A DNA stretch of 64,000 bases, from positions 1 to 64,000 of the forward strand of contig NZ_JOIX01000008.1 in assembly GCF_000720175.1 (NCBI RefSeq). The letters run 5' to 3'. Positions 19,201-26,991 of the stretch are shown here, in pieces; position 1 is the first letter of the stretch, and every line of letters begins with the position of its first letter. The DNA is from Streptomyces sp. NRRL S-337 (GTDB taxonomy: Bacteria; Actinomycetota; Actinomycetes; Streptomycetales; Streptomycetaceae). The notes beneath the pieces were generated by a model. The model was not told the origin of the DNA. It made no database searches and worked only from the letters and a program-made list of their open reading frames with translations. Made by a program: the position numbers and the translations under genes.

Positions 19201-21026
19201 TTGCCGAGCTCGTCGTAGCCGTAGGTGACCAGGAGTTGGTCACTGCCGTCGGGGGCGGCGCCGGCCAGGTGGAGGGCGGTGATGCGGCCCTCCTGTGTGG
19301 TGAGGAGGAGGCGGTAGCCGGCGCTGTGGGTGATGGCGAGCGGGGTGCCGTCTTCGGTGTAATCGAAGGTGTGGTGGTTGCCGTGCCGGTCGGTGATCTC
19401 GTCGAGGACGGCGAGGTTGTCGGTGTAGGTGGTGAAGTAGCGGCGTAGGCCCGTCACCGGGTCGGACAGGAGGTAGTCGCCGTCGGGGGTGAGTTCGAGG
19501 GGCGCGCCGTCGCCCTCCACGGGGCGGGTGGGGACGCCCACCGCCGGGTGGGGGTAGCAGAGGAAGTTGCCCTCTTCGCCGATGAGGATGACGCCCTCGG
19601 AGTCGATCTCCAGGCGCTGGTCGACCGTGGACATCCAGGTGGGGCCGAACCAGCGGCCGGTCCGGTAGGACGATTCGAAGGTGCGCGAGAAGGAGAGCGG
19701 GAGGCTGCCGGGGAGGGTGATGTCCGTTTGCGGCAGGACCATCCGGCCGGTGGCCATGTCGATCGGGTCACCACAGGTCTTCTTGGACCACATCTCGCGC
19801 AGCCGGTCCCGGACGGTGCGCTTGCCGCCCTCCTTGGCCGCGGTGCGGGCCGCGTTCTCGGCGGCCTCCTTCGCGCCCGCCTTGGCTGCGCTCTTGCCGA
19901 GCCCGCCCGCCCCCTTTCCCCCTAGGACGTTCACCAACGCAGAACCGTAGGCATCGAAGGGATCGCTGCCCCAGCCCGAGCCCAGCATCCCCTTGGCCGT
20001 CTCCACCGGGTGGAGTGGTGCCTGAGCCAGCCCCATGAGGGTCATCGCGGTGTTGTCCATGAACTGGAACGGGTGCGTGACGTTGTACGGGTCCAGCGGA
20101 TTGATCTTGCGGCCCAGCTTGAGGGTGTCCGCGCCCGCCTTCAATGCGCCGCCGGCTATGTGCAGGTGCTCCAGGACGAGCGCCTCTCCGCCGTCCTTGA
20201 GGGCCGCGCCCGCGAGTTGGGTCAGGGCCGGCTTCTCGGGCGCGTGCGCCAAGGCAGCCTTGATGGCATTGCGGGCGTGCTCGGCGGCCTCGTTGCGTTG
20301 GCTGCGGGCCTCCTTGAGCATGTCCTGGGCCGCCTCGCGGCCCTCGGCGCCCGGGTCGACCTCGACGGTGGGTTCCTGTGGCATGGGGCCGGGGTCCTGG
20401 CCCTGGTCGACGGCGGCGTTGTAGGCATCGGCCTGGGCGTTGTATCTGTCGAGCTTCGCCTTGTACGCCTCGAAGGAACAACGGGTGGCCTCTTGGGCGT
20501 TGTGGTACTTCTCGATCGCCTCGGCGGCCTTGTGCTGCGCCCAGATCACCGTCTCGACGTATGACGCCAGCGCCTTGGCGGCATCACCGCAGGCATCGGC
20601 GGCGTGCATCCACTGCTTGGGGTGCATGTCGAACGCCTCACGGAAGGCATCGGCCGCCTTGCCGCTCCAGTGCTGGCCCGAGCCCAGCTTGCGCATACCG
20701 TTCGCCACCCGGTCGAACGCCGCGGAGAAGTCCTTGAGGTGGGCGGCGGTCTCGGCGATCTTTCCCGGGTCGCCGTGGATGAGTTCTTTGGGGTCCTCGG
20801 TCTCGCCGAGTTGACGCTCGTCGACGTGTGCCCCGAGGGCGCCGGCCACCTTCGCGCCGCCACTACGGACCGCGTGCGCCGCATCGTCCAGACCGGCCGT
20901 CTCCAGCGCATCACCGGCCAGCTCGGAACCCTTCTCCACCACCTCCCCCGCGCCGCGCTCGATCGCGCCCGTGACCTTGCTCGCGCCCTCGCCGACCGCG
21001 TCGATGGCATCACCGAAGATGCTCAC
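16218..21026 (-). CDS. RHS-repeat polymorphic toxin with JAMM-like C-terminal tip
   Basis: A 1602-residue exported toxin candidate. Residues ~1-300 are helical, with a WXG/ESX-like segment around the WSGKAADAFREAF motif (~115-130), pointing to type VII-type secretion. A DUF6531-like start of the RHS shell is at ~413-490 (CGDPIDMATGRMVLPQTDI). More than 20 YD-type repeats fill ~490-1420. The RHS core ends with SADPLGL and a TWTDVLGL segment near 1430-1460. The last ~140 residues form a variable tip that contains H1546-T-H1548, seven residues, S1556 and D1559. This is exactly the HxH-x7-S-x2-D zinc motif of JAB/JAMM metallopeptidases. GTG at 21026 overlaps the upstream gene (GTGA). GC drops in the tip. 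The substrate is unknown. Confidence 0.88.
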   Translation of the reverse strand: MSIFGDAIDAVGEGASKVTGAIERGAGEVVEKGSELAGDALETAGLDDAAHAVRSGGAKVAGALGAHVDERQLGETEDPKELIHGDPGKIAETAAHLKDFSAAFDRVANGMRKLGSGQHWSGKAADAFREAFDMHPKQWMHAADACGDAAKALASYVETVIWAQHKAAEAIEKYHNAQEATRCSFEAYKAKLDRYNAQADAYNAAVDQGQDPGPMPQEPTVEVDPGAEGREAAQDMLKEARSQRNEAAEHARNAIKAALAHAPEKPALTQLAGAALKDGGEALVLEHLHIAGGALKAGADTLKLGRKINPLDPYNVTHPFQFMDNTAMTLMGLAQAPLHPVETAKGMLGSGWGSDPFDAYGSALVNVLGGKGAGGLGKSAAKAGAKEAAENAARTAAKEGGKRTVRDRLREMWSKKTCGDPIDMATGRMVLPQTDITLPGSLPLSFSRTFESSYRTGRWFGPTWMSTVDQRLEIDSEGVILIGEEGNFLCYPHPAVGVPTRPVEGDGAPLELTPDGDYLLSDPVTGLRRYFTTYTDNLAVLDEITDRHGNHHTFDYTEDGTPLAITHSAGYRLLLTTQEGRITALHLAGAAPDGSDQLLVTYGYDELGNLTTVTNSSGLPLRFTYDESGRITSWTDTNNSSYHYVYDDQDRCITQGGIEGHLRGDFTWGDPDPETGLRTNQHRNSLGQVTTYQVNDHHHIVATTDPTGATTRTVRDAGHRILSTTDPLGRTTHISYDDAGRPVTVTLPDGSTSTTTYDADGNPVAVTGPDGTTWTHTYDESGNRTSSTDPTGATTTYTHDALGNLASVTDALGNTTHLYCNKAGLPLSVTDPLGAVTHYRRDAFGRTTSITNPLGETTHMMWTVEGKLAARIDPTGATEEWTYDGEGNRTSHTDPIGQTTTYEYGHFDLLVARTDPDGVRHEFAHDTELRLTQVTNPQGLTWNYTYDAAGRLRSESDFDDRVLTYTHDPAGQLTTRTNTLGEVTTYTRDTLGRITHKDAAGLLTTYTHDAAGNLQQATNPDATVTYTRDVLGRVTAETVNGRTMTFTYDALGRRTSRTTPTGHTTTYTYDAAGNRTAMDIAGHVLTFDHDAAGQELTRTIGDNLTLSHTWDPTGRLTSQSLTTVGTGTAQTPHTAAAEVEQVLSRSYTYRPDGHLTAIDDSHTGRRTFDLDRAGRVTAVHATDWTETYAYDAAGNQTHATWPDRHPNPSARGQRSYEGTNITRAGRIRYEHDALGRVTLRQKTRVSRKPDTWRYSWNAEDRLTIVITPDATVWRYLYDPAGRRIAKHRLASNAATVVEQIDFTWDGPMLAEQSARTSLGQESLSLTWDHRDLTPLTQTERKTTVRADASQREIDQRFFVIATDLVGCPTELVDPRGFIAWRTRTTLWGTTTWNRDATAYVPLRFPGQYFDLETGLHYNFHRIYDSDNARYLSADPLGLTPGPNPATYVHNPHTWTDVLGLSPCELNRLLYGGRPGEGLPGSEGIAIPRRPTVQEMENLTVKHGVEFAVTYKYGPGVSGGGGQYHLYSGVEASVQVPLEADRMFVYHTHPGGTPRPSSADKALMGLLEDMGSPQRISEVIPVGGGRAIAYGSGPFYGDLPNER

Positions 21027-21673
21027 TTGCCGTTACCCCCCTGGCCCTGCTGCCGGCCCTGTCGGCCCTGCTCTCCCTGCGACGTCCCCGCCTCGTAGAA
21101 CCCCGTCGTGACCTCGACGTCCTCCCCGCCGTTCTTGATCCGGTCCGGGACCGAGTGCGCGTCCTGGAGGAGCTGGTCGCCCGCCTGCAGCATCTGCTCG
21201 CGCGATTCGCGCGACGCCTCGGAGTGCGGGTCGAAGTCGGCGTTGGCCACCTGGGAGATCGGGTTGTCGTCGATGACCTTGTCCCAGGACCTCTTGTGCA
21301 ACTTCTCCGCGGTCAGGTTCGGATCGCCCATCGCCGCGTTCACGGTCTGCTTCAGGGCGTCCGAGGCGTACTGCTCCTGCTCGTAGTAAATGCCAGCCGT
21401 AATACCCAGCTTCTTGGAGAATTCGTTGGCGTCCTGCATCAGGGTGCGCACGCCCCAGCCCCAGCGGTCGCAGAACGAGTCCAGGGCGGCGGCCAGGCCG
21501 TCGTCGCCGCATTCCATGTTGTCCAGCGACAATCGGTCGAAACCGCGCCCCAGTTGGGCCTCCACGTCGAAGCCCAGTTCTTTGAGCTCGGACGTTGCCG
21601 CCCTGATTCCCTTGGTGAGTTGCTCGAACGCCTCCGGCTCAAGCTGGTAGCCGTTTCCGCCTATCAGGCCCAT
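21023..21673 (-). CDS. WXG100/ESX-like partner of the RHS toxin
   Basis: A 216-residue, mostly helical protein with a conserved-looking segment CDRWGWGVRTLMQDANEFS (a Trp-x-Trp-Gly variant of the WXG turn, ~68-86). The C-terminal tail is Gln/Gly-rich and disordered. The start codon directly follows the stop of the SseB-like gene (TAA-ATG) and the stop overlaps the RHS start by 4 nt. It is therefore translated with the toxin. It is probably a secretion partner or chaperone for delivery. The exact family is not certain. Confidence 0.7.
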   Translation of the reverse strand: MGLIGGNGYQLEPEAFEQLTKGIRAATSELKELGFDVEAQLGRGFDRLSLDNMECGDDGLAAALDSFCDRWGWGVRTLMQDANEFSKKLGITAGIYYEQEQYASDALKQTVNAAMGDPNLTAEKLHKRSWDKVIDDNPISQVANADFDPHSEASRESREQMLQAGDQLLQDAHSVPDRIKNGGEDVEVTTGFYEAGTSQGEQGRQGRQQGQGGNGK

Positions 21674-22114
21674 TTACGCTCCCTCTCCGCGCACCGATGC
21701 GTCCGATATGTCGTCAGTGGGCAGGGCAGACACAACGGGTGGGGTGTCGATGGCCACCCGGTCGGGCACGATTCCGCGCACCGGCGGGAACAGCGCGCCC
21801 TGCTCGCTGCCCGCGTCCAGGGCCACCCCTGTAGGGCCCTCGATGGCGGGAATCAGCACGTCAAGGACGCGAGCGCCGGACACGGACAGGTACTGCCACT
21901 CCGTGCCGGGCTCGGCGCCGCGGCCCAGCGCGAAGCGGGACAGCGCCTCCTCGTCGGTGAAGGCGTACAGCCAGCGGATGCCGTCCAAGTCCGCCGAGAG
22001 GAGGGTGTCGTTGACCGCCGGAATCAAGACATGGGTGCGCCGGAATTCCCCCACGAGTGCGGCCGGATCTGGTTGACCGGCATGAATCGCCGCCACCTCA
22101 TCGATCAACGACAT
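21674..22114 (-). CDS. SseB-like N-terminal domain protein
   Basis: A 146-residue protein resembling the SseB N-terminal domain found in many Streptomyces secretion and toxin loci. The pattern is a short helix, then VGEFRRTHVLIP, a beta-strand core (RWLYAFTDEEALSRFA) and a C-terminal strand. It is the first gene of the toxin operon and is immediately coupled to the WXG-like gene. A role in loading or regulating secretion of the RHS protein is plausible but inferred. Confidence 0.7.
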   Translation of the reverse strand: MSLIDEVAAIHAGQPDPAALVGEFRRTHVLIPAVNDTLLSADLDGIRWLYAFTDEEALSRFALGRGAEPGTEWQYLSVSGARVLDVLIPAIEGPTGVALDAGSEQGALFPPVRGIVPDRVAIDTPPVVSALPTDDISDASVRGEGA

Positions 22115-22518
22115 AACGGACCGAGCCCTCCCCCGATTCCCTACTCAACTGCCATACATACTTTCGCATACGGCACTGACAACGGGGCTGGGGACGCGGC
22201 GGGAAGGTGGAGCGAAAGGCCGGACCACAGGAAACCGGCCCGCAGTTCCTTTTGGCTTCAATTACCTTGCTGTTTGGGCGAGGAGGGGAATCGCTCGCAA
22301 TACTGGCGGCCGCCCCCGCGAGCCACCCCCGCACCCGAACCCACCCTCCGTGCCGGTCGCAGCCGCCCCGGCAGGCCCGTCCGTCCGTCCGCGTCACACC
22401 TCTTGACCGGCGTATTGGTCTGAACCATTCTGGGCGCAGGGTCGGCAACGGCTCTCGTCAGCGGTGGCCACCGTCTCGTGCAGTCCTCGGGCTCCCCCTT
22501 TCGGCACAGGAGACAGGT
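22115..22518. promoter_or_regulatory. Divergent control region: toxin operon and chitinase
   Basis: About 404 nt with no supported gene. It separates the start of the toxin operon (minus) from the chitinase (plus) and must hold both promoters. The visible signal is the DasR-like palindrome at 22414-22429. An AGGAG ribosome site for the chitinase is at about 22507. Confidence 0.6.
22414..22429. promoter_or_regulatory. DasR-responsive element (dre)-like palindrome
   Basis: ATTGGTCTGAACCATT matches 12 of 16 positions of the GlcNAc-utilisation operator I remember (AGTGGTCTAGACCACT) and is itself near-palindromic (TGGT..ACCA). It lies 90 nt before the chitinase start, where dre sites of Streptomyces chi genes normally sit. 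DasR repression relieved by glucosamine-6-phosphate is therefore the expected control. Confidence 0.72.
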
Positions 22519-24258
22519 ATGCCTCGCACCGCAGCACCCACCCGCATCAGACCCTCGCGCCACAGACACAACAGGCACCACAGACGCCTGTTCAGCACAC
22601 TTCTGGTGGTCCTCGCCAGTGCGGCGGCCGGCATGTCGGCGGCCACCCCGGCCACCGCCGCCGACGTCAACGTGGCCAAGAACGCCGGCTATGAGTCCGG
22701 TCTGAGCAACTGGACCTGTTCGGCGGGCAGTGGGGCCTCCGTCGGCTCCCCCGTGCACGGCGGCGCCGCCGCCCTCAAGGCGACCCCCACCGCCTCGGAC
22801 AACGCCACCTGCTCCCAGACCGTCGCCGTCAAGCCGAACGCGACGTACCGGCTCAGCGCGTACGTGCAGGGCTCGTACGTCTACCTGGGAGCGTCCGGCA
22901 CCGGAACGACGGACGTCTCCACCTGGACGCCGTCAGCCACCGGATGGCAGCAGCTTGCCACCAGTTTCACCACCGGCCCGAACACGACCTCCGTGACCGT
23001 CTACACCCATGGCTGGTACGCCCAACCCGCCTACTACGCCGACGACTTCAGTGTGCTGGGGCCGGACGGCGGTGGCGGCACCGACCCCGACCCCCAGGTC
23101 CCGGCGGCCCCCGGCGGCCTCACCGCCGGTTCTGTGACCTCGTCCTCGGTCGCCCTCTCCTGGAACCCGGTCTCCGGCGCCACCGGATACACCGTTTACC
23201 GCGACGGCACCAAGGACCGGACGGTGAGCGGGACGTCCGCGACGGTGACCGGACTGAGCCCCTCCACCAGCTACCGTTTCCAGGTCTCCGCGACCAACGC
23301 GGCCGGTGAGTCGGCCCGTTCGGCCGAGATCAGCGTCACGACCTCCCCGTCAGGCGGCGGAACCGACCCCTCCGCCCCCAAGCACGCGGTCACCGGCTAC
23401 TGGCAGAACTTCAACAACGGCGCGACGGTCCAGAAGATCAGCGACGTTCCGAACCAGTACGACATCATCGCGGTCGCCTTCGCCGACGCGACGACCACGC
23501 CCGGTGCGGTCACCTTTACCCTCGATTCGGCCGGTCTCGGCGGCTACACCGTCGACCAGTTCAAGGCCGACATCAAGGCCAAGCAGGCGGGCGGCAAGTC
23601 GGTCATCATCTCCGTCGGCGGCGAGAAGGGCACGGTCTCCGTCAACGACTCCGCCTCGGCCGCCAACTTCGCCGACAGCGTGTACGCGCTGATGCAGCAG
23701 TACGGCTTCAACGGCGTCGACATCGACCTCGAAAACGGCCTGAACCCGACGTACATGTCGCAGGCGCTGCGCTCGCTCTCCCAGAAGGCGGGCGGGAAGC
23801 TCGTCCTCACCATGGCGCCGCAGACGATCGACATGCAGTCGACGTCCGGCAGCTATTTCCAGACGGCGCTGAACGTGAAGGACATCCTCACCGTCGTCAA
23901 CATGCAGTACTACAACAGTGGGTCGATGTTGGGGTGCGACGGAAAGGTGTATTCCCAGGGGAGCGTGGACTTCCTCACCGCCTTGGCCTGCATCCAGCTC
24001 GAAGGTGGCCTCGACCCGTCCCAGGTGGGCCTGGGCCTGCCCGCCTCCACACGGGGCGCGGGCAGCGGCTACGTCGCCCCGAGCGTCGTCAACGCCGCCC
24101 TGGACTGCCTCGCCAGGGGGACGAGCTGCGGCTCCTTCAAACCGGCGAAGACCTATCCGGGTGTGCGCGGTGCCATGACCTGGTCCACCAACTGGGACGC
24201 GGCGAACGGCAACGCCTGGTCGTCGGCGGTCGGCCCATACGTTCACGGACTGCCGTAA
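22519..24258 (+). CDS. Secreted GH18 chitinase with CBM and FnIII
   Basis: A 579-residue endo-chitinase. Residues 1-48 are a long signal peptide with a basic His/Arg N-region and an Ala-rich core. A carbohydrate-binding beta-sandwich follows (~50-180; NAGYESGLSNWTC), then a Gly/Asp linker, a fibronectin type III domain (~194-275) and the GH18 barrel (~288-579). The catalytic DxDxE is D401-I-D403-L-E405 in FNGVDIDLENG; the usual first Asp of DGxDxDxE is Asn. The S(x)GG-like strand VIISVGGEKG is also present. The organisation matches the ChiC/ChiA-type chitinases of Streptomyces. The ATG at 22519 follows AGGAG. Its 3' end overlaps the convergent ATPase gene by 16 nt. Confidence 0.94.
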   Translation: MPRTAAPTRIRPSRHRHNRHHRRLFSTLLVVLASAAAGMSAATPATAADVNVAKNAGYESGLSNWTCSAGSGASVGSPVHGGAAALKATPTASDNATCSQTVAVKPNATYRLSAYVQGSYVYLGASGTGTTDVSTWTPSATGWQQLATSFTTGPNTTSVTVYTHGWYAQPAYYADDFSVLGPDGGGGTDPDPQVPAAPGGLTAGSVTSSSVALSWNPVSGATGYTVYRDGTKDRTVSGTSATVTGLSPSTSYRFQVSATNAAGESARSAEISVTTSPSGGGTDPSAPKHAVTGYWQNFNNGATVQKISDVPNQYDIIAVAFADATTTPGAVTFTLDSAGLGGYTVDQFKADIKAKQAGGKSVIISVGGEKGTVSVNDSASAANFADSVYALMQQYGFNGVDIDLENGLNPTYMSQALRSLSQKAGGKLVLTMAPQTIDMQSTSGSYFQTALNVKDILTVVNMQYYNSGSMLGCDGKVYSQGSVDFLTALACIQLEGGLDPSQVGLGLPASTRGAGSGYVAPSVVNAALDCLARGTSCGSFKPAKTYPGVRGAMTWSTNWDAANGNAWSSAVGPYVHGLP

Positions 24259-24677
24259 CGCCCGTCGGCACAGCGGAATTCGCACCACACGATCTTCCCG
24301 GGTACGCGCTCGCCGACGCCCCACCGGTCGGCGAGCGCCTCCACCAGCAGCAGCCCGCGACCGGACTCGCACTCCGCGCCCACGGTCGCCTCCGTTGCGT
24401 ACGGCTCCCCGTCCCCGCTGTCGTGCACCTCGACGCGCAGCGGTCCGTCCGCGGCCCCCAGCGATAGCCACAGCCGGTAACCGCGCCCCGGTGGGGCGCC
24501 GTGCAGCAGGGCGTTGGTGGCCAGTTCGCTCACGCAGAGCACGATGTCGTCCGTGCGTAGTTTCAGATCCCAGTCGGCGAGCGTGGTACGGGCGAACTCC
24601 CTGGCCAGGGACACGGAACGGCGCTCCCGGAGGTAGAACGCCGAGCGGGTGCAGAGAGCCTGAATCTCCTTGTACAT
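24243..24677 (-). CDS. RsbW-like histidine-kinase-type ATPase
   Basis: A 144-residue stand-alone GHKL ATPase of the anti-sigma/serine-kinase type that is abundant in Streptomyces. The N-box is CVSELATNALLHG, G1 is HDSGDGEP and G2 is GRGLLLVEALADRWG. It probably binds or phosphorylates an anti-sigma antagonist or acts with the neighbouring XRE/DUF397 pair, a combination frequently seen in this genus. ATG at 24677; it is divergent from the XRE gene. Confidence 0.88.
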   Translation of the reverse strand: MYKEIQALCTRSAFYLRERRSVSLAREFARTTLADWDLKLRTDDIVLCVSELATNALLHGAPPGRGYRLWLSLGAADGPLRVEVHDSGDGEPYATEATVGAECESGRGLLLVEALADRWGVGERVPGKIVWCEFRCADGRYGSP

Positions 24678-24721
24678 GGCAGCACTGTCACACCCTGTGA
24701 TTACGCTGGACCACAGCGTGA

Positions 24722-24746
24722 AGTCGTACAGATTCGATGTACGACT
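24722..24746. promoter_or_regulatory. Inverted repeat upstream of XRE gene
   Basis: AGTCGTACA-gattcga-TGTACGACT is a perfect 9-bp inverted repeat with 7-nt spacing, 44 nt before the XRE start and 45 nt from the divergent ATPase start. It is a likely autoregulatory operator for the XRE protein. Confidence 0.5.
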
Positions 24747-24789
24747 CCGCGCCGCATCAGACAGTCACGACGGGGGGAAGGCAAGCCGC

Positions 24790-25611
24790 ATGCACCCGGC
24801 GAACAAACCGAAGAGGATCACGTCCTGGCACGTGATCGGAGCCCAGCTGAGCCACTTCCGGCGGGCCGCCCGCATCACTCAACCCGGCCTTGCCGAGCGG
24901 GTCGGGCTCCATGAGGACACCATCGGCTCCATCGAGCAGGGCCGCAGACCACTGAAGATCGATCTGGCCGAGACGCTGGATGAACTCCTCGACACGAAGG
25001 GGGCATTGGCAGTCGCGGTGGCGAAGGTGCCGCACAAGGAGCGCTTTCCGGCCTTCGTGCAGGACTTCGTCGAGTACGAAGCGGACGCGCTGTCACTGCT
25101 CTCGTACGAGAACCACGTCATGCCTGGCCTGCTGCAGACCGCGGACTACGCCCGCGCCGTCTTCTCCTGCCTGTTCCCGCCCATCAGCGAACCGGAGGCG
25201 GACGAGCGGCTCTCCGCCCGACTCGATCGGCAGCAGTTGCTGCATCGGGATCCATCGCCCGTCTTGAACTTCATCGTGGAGGAGGTGGTTCTTCGGCGGC
25301 CGATCGGGGATGCGGACATCTTGCGCGAGCAGATCAGGCATCTGCGACGGTGTGCGGAGTTGCCGTTCGTCGGGCTTCAGATCATGTCCACTTCTCGCGC
25401 AAAGCACGCCGGCCTGGATGGGCCAATCGTCCTGCTCGAAACACCGGAGCACGGTCAACTGGCTTATATCGAAGGCCAACGAGTCAGCTATCTCGTTGAT
25501 GACCCGGACGAGGTCAGTCTGCTCCAACAGAAGTATGGGATGCTGCGGTCGCAGGCACTCGCTCCTGAAGACAGCATCGGCCTGCTTGACGAACTGGCGG
25601 GAGAGGCATGA
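24790..25611 (+). CDS. XRE-family regulator (DUF5753 type)
   Basis: A 273-residue DNA-binding protein. The N-terminal Cro/CI helix-turn-helix is at ~15-70 (LSHFRRAARITQPGLAERVG, EDTIGSIEQGRRPLK). The large C-terminal DUF5753 domain has the typical MPGLLQTADYARAVF and FIVEEVVLRRPIG segments. Such proteins pair with a DUF397 protein encoded immediately downstream, as here. WhiJ is the best-studied relative and affects development. The ATG at 24790 follows GGGGGGAAGG. The start further upstream would extend into the operator and is less likely. Confidence 0.92.
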   Translation: MHPANKPKRITSWHVIGAQLSHFRRAARITQPGLAERVGLHEDTIGSIEQGRRPLKIDLAETLDELLDTKGALAVAVAKVPHKERFPAFVQDFVEYEADALSLLSYENHVMPGLLQTADYARAVFSCLFPPISEPEADERLSARLDRQQLLHRDPSPVLNFIVEEVVLRRPIGDADILREQIRHLRRCAELPFVGLQIMSTSRAKHAGLDGPIVLLETPEHGQLAYIEGQRVSYLVDDPDEVSLLQQKYGMLRSQALAPEDSIGLLDELAGEA

Positions 25612-25814
25612 GCAGCCCAGCAATCGGCGACATGGCCTGGTTCAAGTCCAGCTACAGCGCCAGCGAAGGCGGCAACTGCCTCGAAGTCGCCGCCAGCTCA
25701 TCCCCCCACCCCACCATCCACATCCGCGACTCCAAGAACCCGCAAGGGCCCACGCTCACACTGAGCGCCGGTGCATGGGCCGAGTTCCTCGCCCTCGCCA
25801 CCGCCTCCGCCTGA
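25608..25814 (+). CDS. DUF397 protein, partner of XRE
   Basis: A 68-residue DUF397 protein with the family hallmarks WFKSSYSASEGGNCLEVA and IRDSKNP, ending in a W-x-F-L segment. Its start overlaps the XRE stop as ATGA. In characterised pairs the DUF397 protein antagonises or modulates its XRE partner. BldB is a distant relative. Confidence 0.92.
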   Translation: MSSPAIGDMAWFKSSYSASEGGNCLEVAASSSPHPTIHIRDSKNPQGPTLTLSAGAWAEFLALATASA

Positions 25815-25977
25815 TCGGTCAGCGGCGCCATGCGCCACCGAGGTCTGGGTACGGACAGGCCGCGGGTCTCCGCCCTCGGTGGGTGGCGACCACGTTCCGG
25901 CTGCGGCGCGCCAGTACTCGCTCTTCGCCCGTGAGGCGGTCTCCCCCACCCCCGCCGTGCGTGACGCACACCCGCCA

Positions 25978-25999
25978 TCGTCTACAGTCCTGTAGACGA
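25978..25999. promoter_or_regulatory. Perfect palindrome TCGTCTACAG-TC-CTGTAGACGA
   Basis: A perfect 10-bp inverted repeat with a 2-nt spacer in the 293-nt gap before the membrane gene at 26108. The core TACA-N4-TGTA resembles operators of winged-helix repressors of the BlaI/CopY type, but the regulator is not identified. The rest of 25815-26107 shows no gene. Confidence 0.5.
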
Positions 26000-26107
26000 A
26001 AGATCGCTGGGCAGCGGCCGCCGACCACGCGTGGTCCGCTGAACGGCGCCCGATGTGCAGTTGGTTGCCCAGGCGCGACGTACCGCGCCGGGAAGGCGGA
26101 CGGAACG

Positions 26108-26974
26108 ATGGCGCAGTCGACCGGCGGGGCGACGACCCTGCCCACGACGGGGGAAGGGCGGGGGCACGAGCCCCTGCCCCACGCGGGACCGGGTGCCGGA
26201 TGGAGCAAGGTGCCGCAGGTCACGGCCCTGTTCTGGGGAGTGAAGGTCCTCACCACCGGCATGGGCGAGACGGCCTCGGACTACCTCGGCCGGACGCTCG
26301 GGCCGATACCGGCGGGCTGCCTCGGACTGGCCGGGTTCGTGCTCTTCCTGGCCCTCCAGTTCCGGGCCACCCGTTACCGGCCGTGGACGTACTGGTCCGC
26401 GATCGTCATGGTCAGCGTGTTCGGCACGATGGCCGCCGACGTGGTACACGTCATCGCCGGCATCCCCTACACGGTCTCGGCGGTCGCCTTCACCGTCGCG
26501 CTGGCCGCCCTCCTGACGGCCTGGTACCGGGCCGAGGGGACACTCTCGATCCACAGCGTCCGCACCCGGCGCCGGGAAGCGTTCTACTGGGCGACGGTGC
26601 TCGCCACCTTCGCGCTGGGCACCGCGGTGGGCGACCTCACCGCGGGCACCCTTCATCTGGGATATCTGCCCTCCGGCATCCTGTTCGCCGCGCTCATCGC
26701 GGTGCCCGCACTGTCCGGCCGGTTCCTCGGTCTGAACGCCGTCGCCGCCTTCTGGGGGGCGTATGTGCTGACCCGCCCGCTCGGGGCCTCCTTCGCCGAC
26801 TGGATGGGCGTCTCCACCGCTCACGGTGGCCTCGGCTGGGGGACGGGGCCGGCCACGCTCGCGCTCACGGTCCCGATCGTGCTGCTCGTGGGCTATCTGG
26901 CGATCAGCCACAAGGACACCCCAGCCGAGCCGACCGAGCAGACCGAGCAGACCGGCGCACGCGACCTCGTCTGA
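26108..26974 (+). CDS. Multi-helix membrane protein (COG4705-like)
   Basis: A 288-residue protein with seven to eight membrane helices. A repeated motif of a Gly-small-Asp-x-x type occurs in successive helix pairs: KVLTTGMGETASDYL, GTAVGDLTAGTLHLG and RPLGASFADWMG. This is the pattern I associate with the uncharacterised COG4705 membrane family. ATG at 26108. A perfect palindrome upstream suggests regulated expression. No transport substrate can be named. Confidence 0.75.
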   Translation: MAQSTGGATTLPTTGEGRGHEPLPHAGPGAGWSKVPQVTALFWGVKVLTTGMGETASDYLGRTLGPIPAGCLGLAGFVLFLALQFRATRYRPWTYWSAIVMVSVFGTMAADVVHVIAGIPYTVSAVAFTVALAALLTAWYRAEGTLSIHSVRTRRREAFYWATVLATFALGTAVGDLTAGTLHLGYLPSGILFAALIAVPALSGRFLGLNAVAAFWGAYVLTRPLGASFADWMGVSTAHGGLGWGTGPATLALTVPIVLLVGYLAISHKDTPAEPTEQTEQTGARDLV

Positions 26975-26991
26975 GGGGCCGCCCGGACGCA

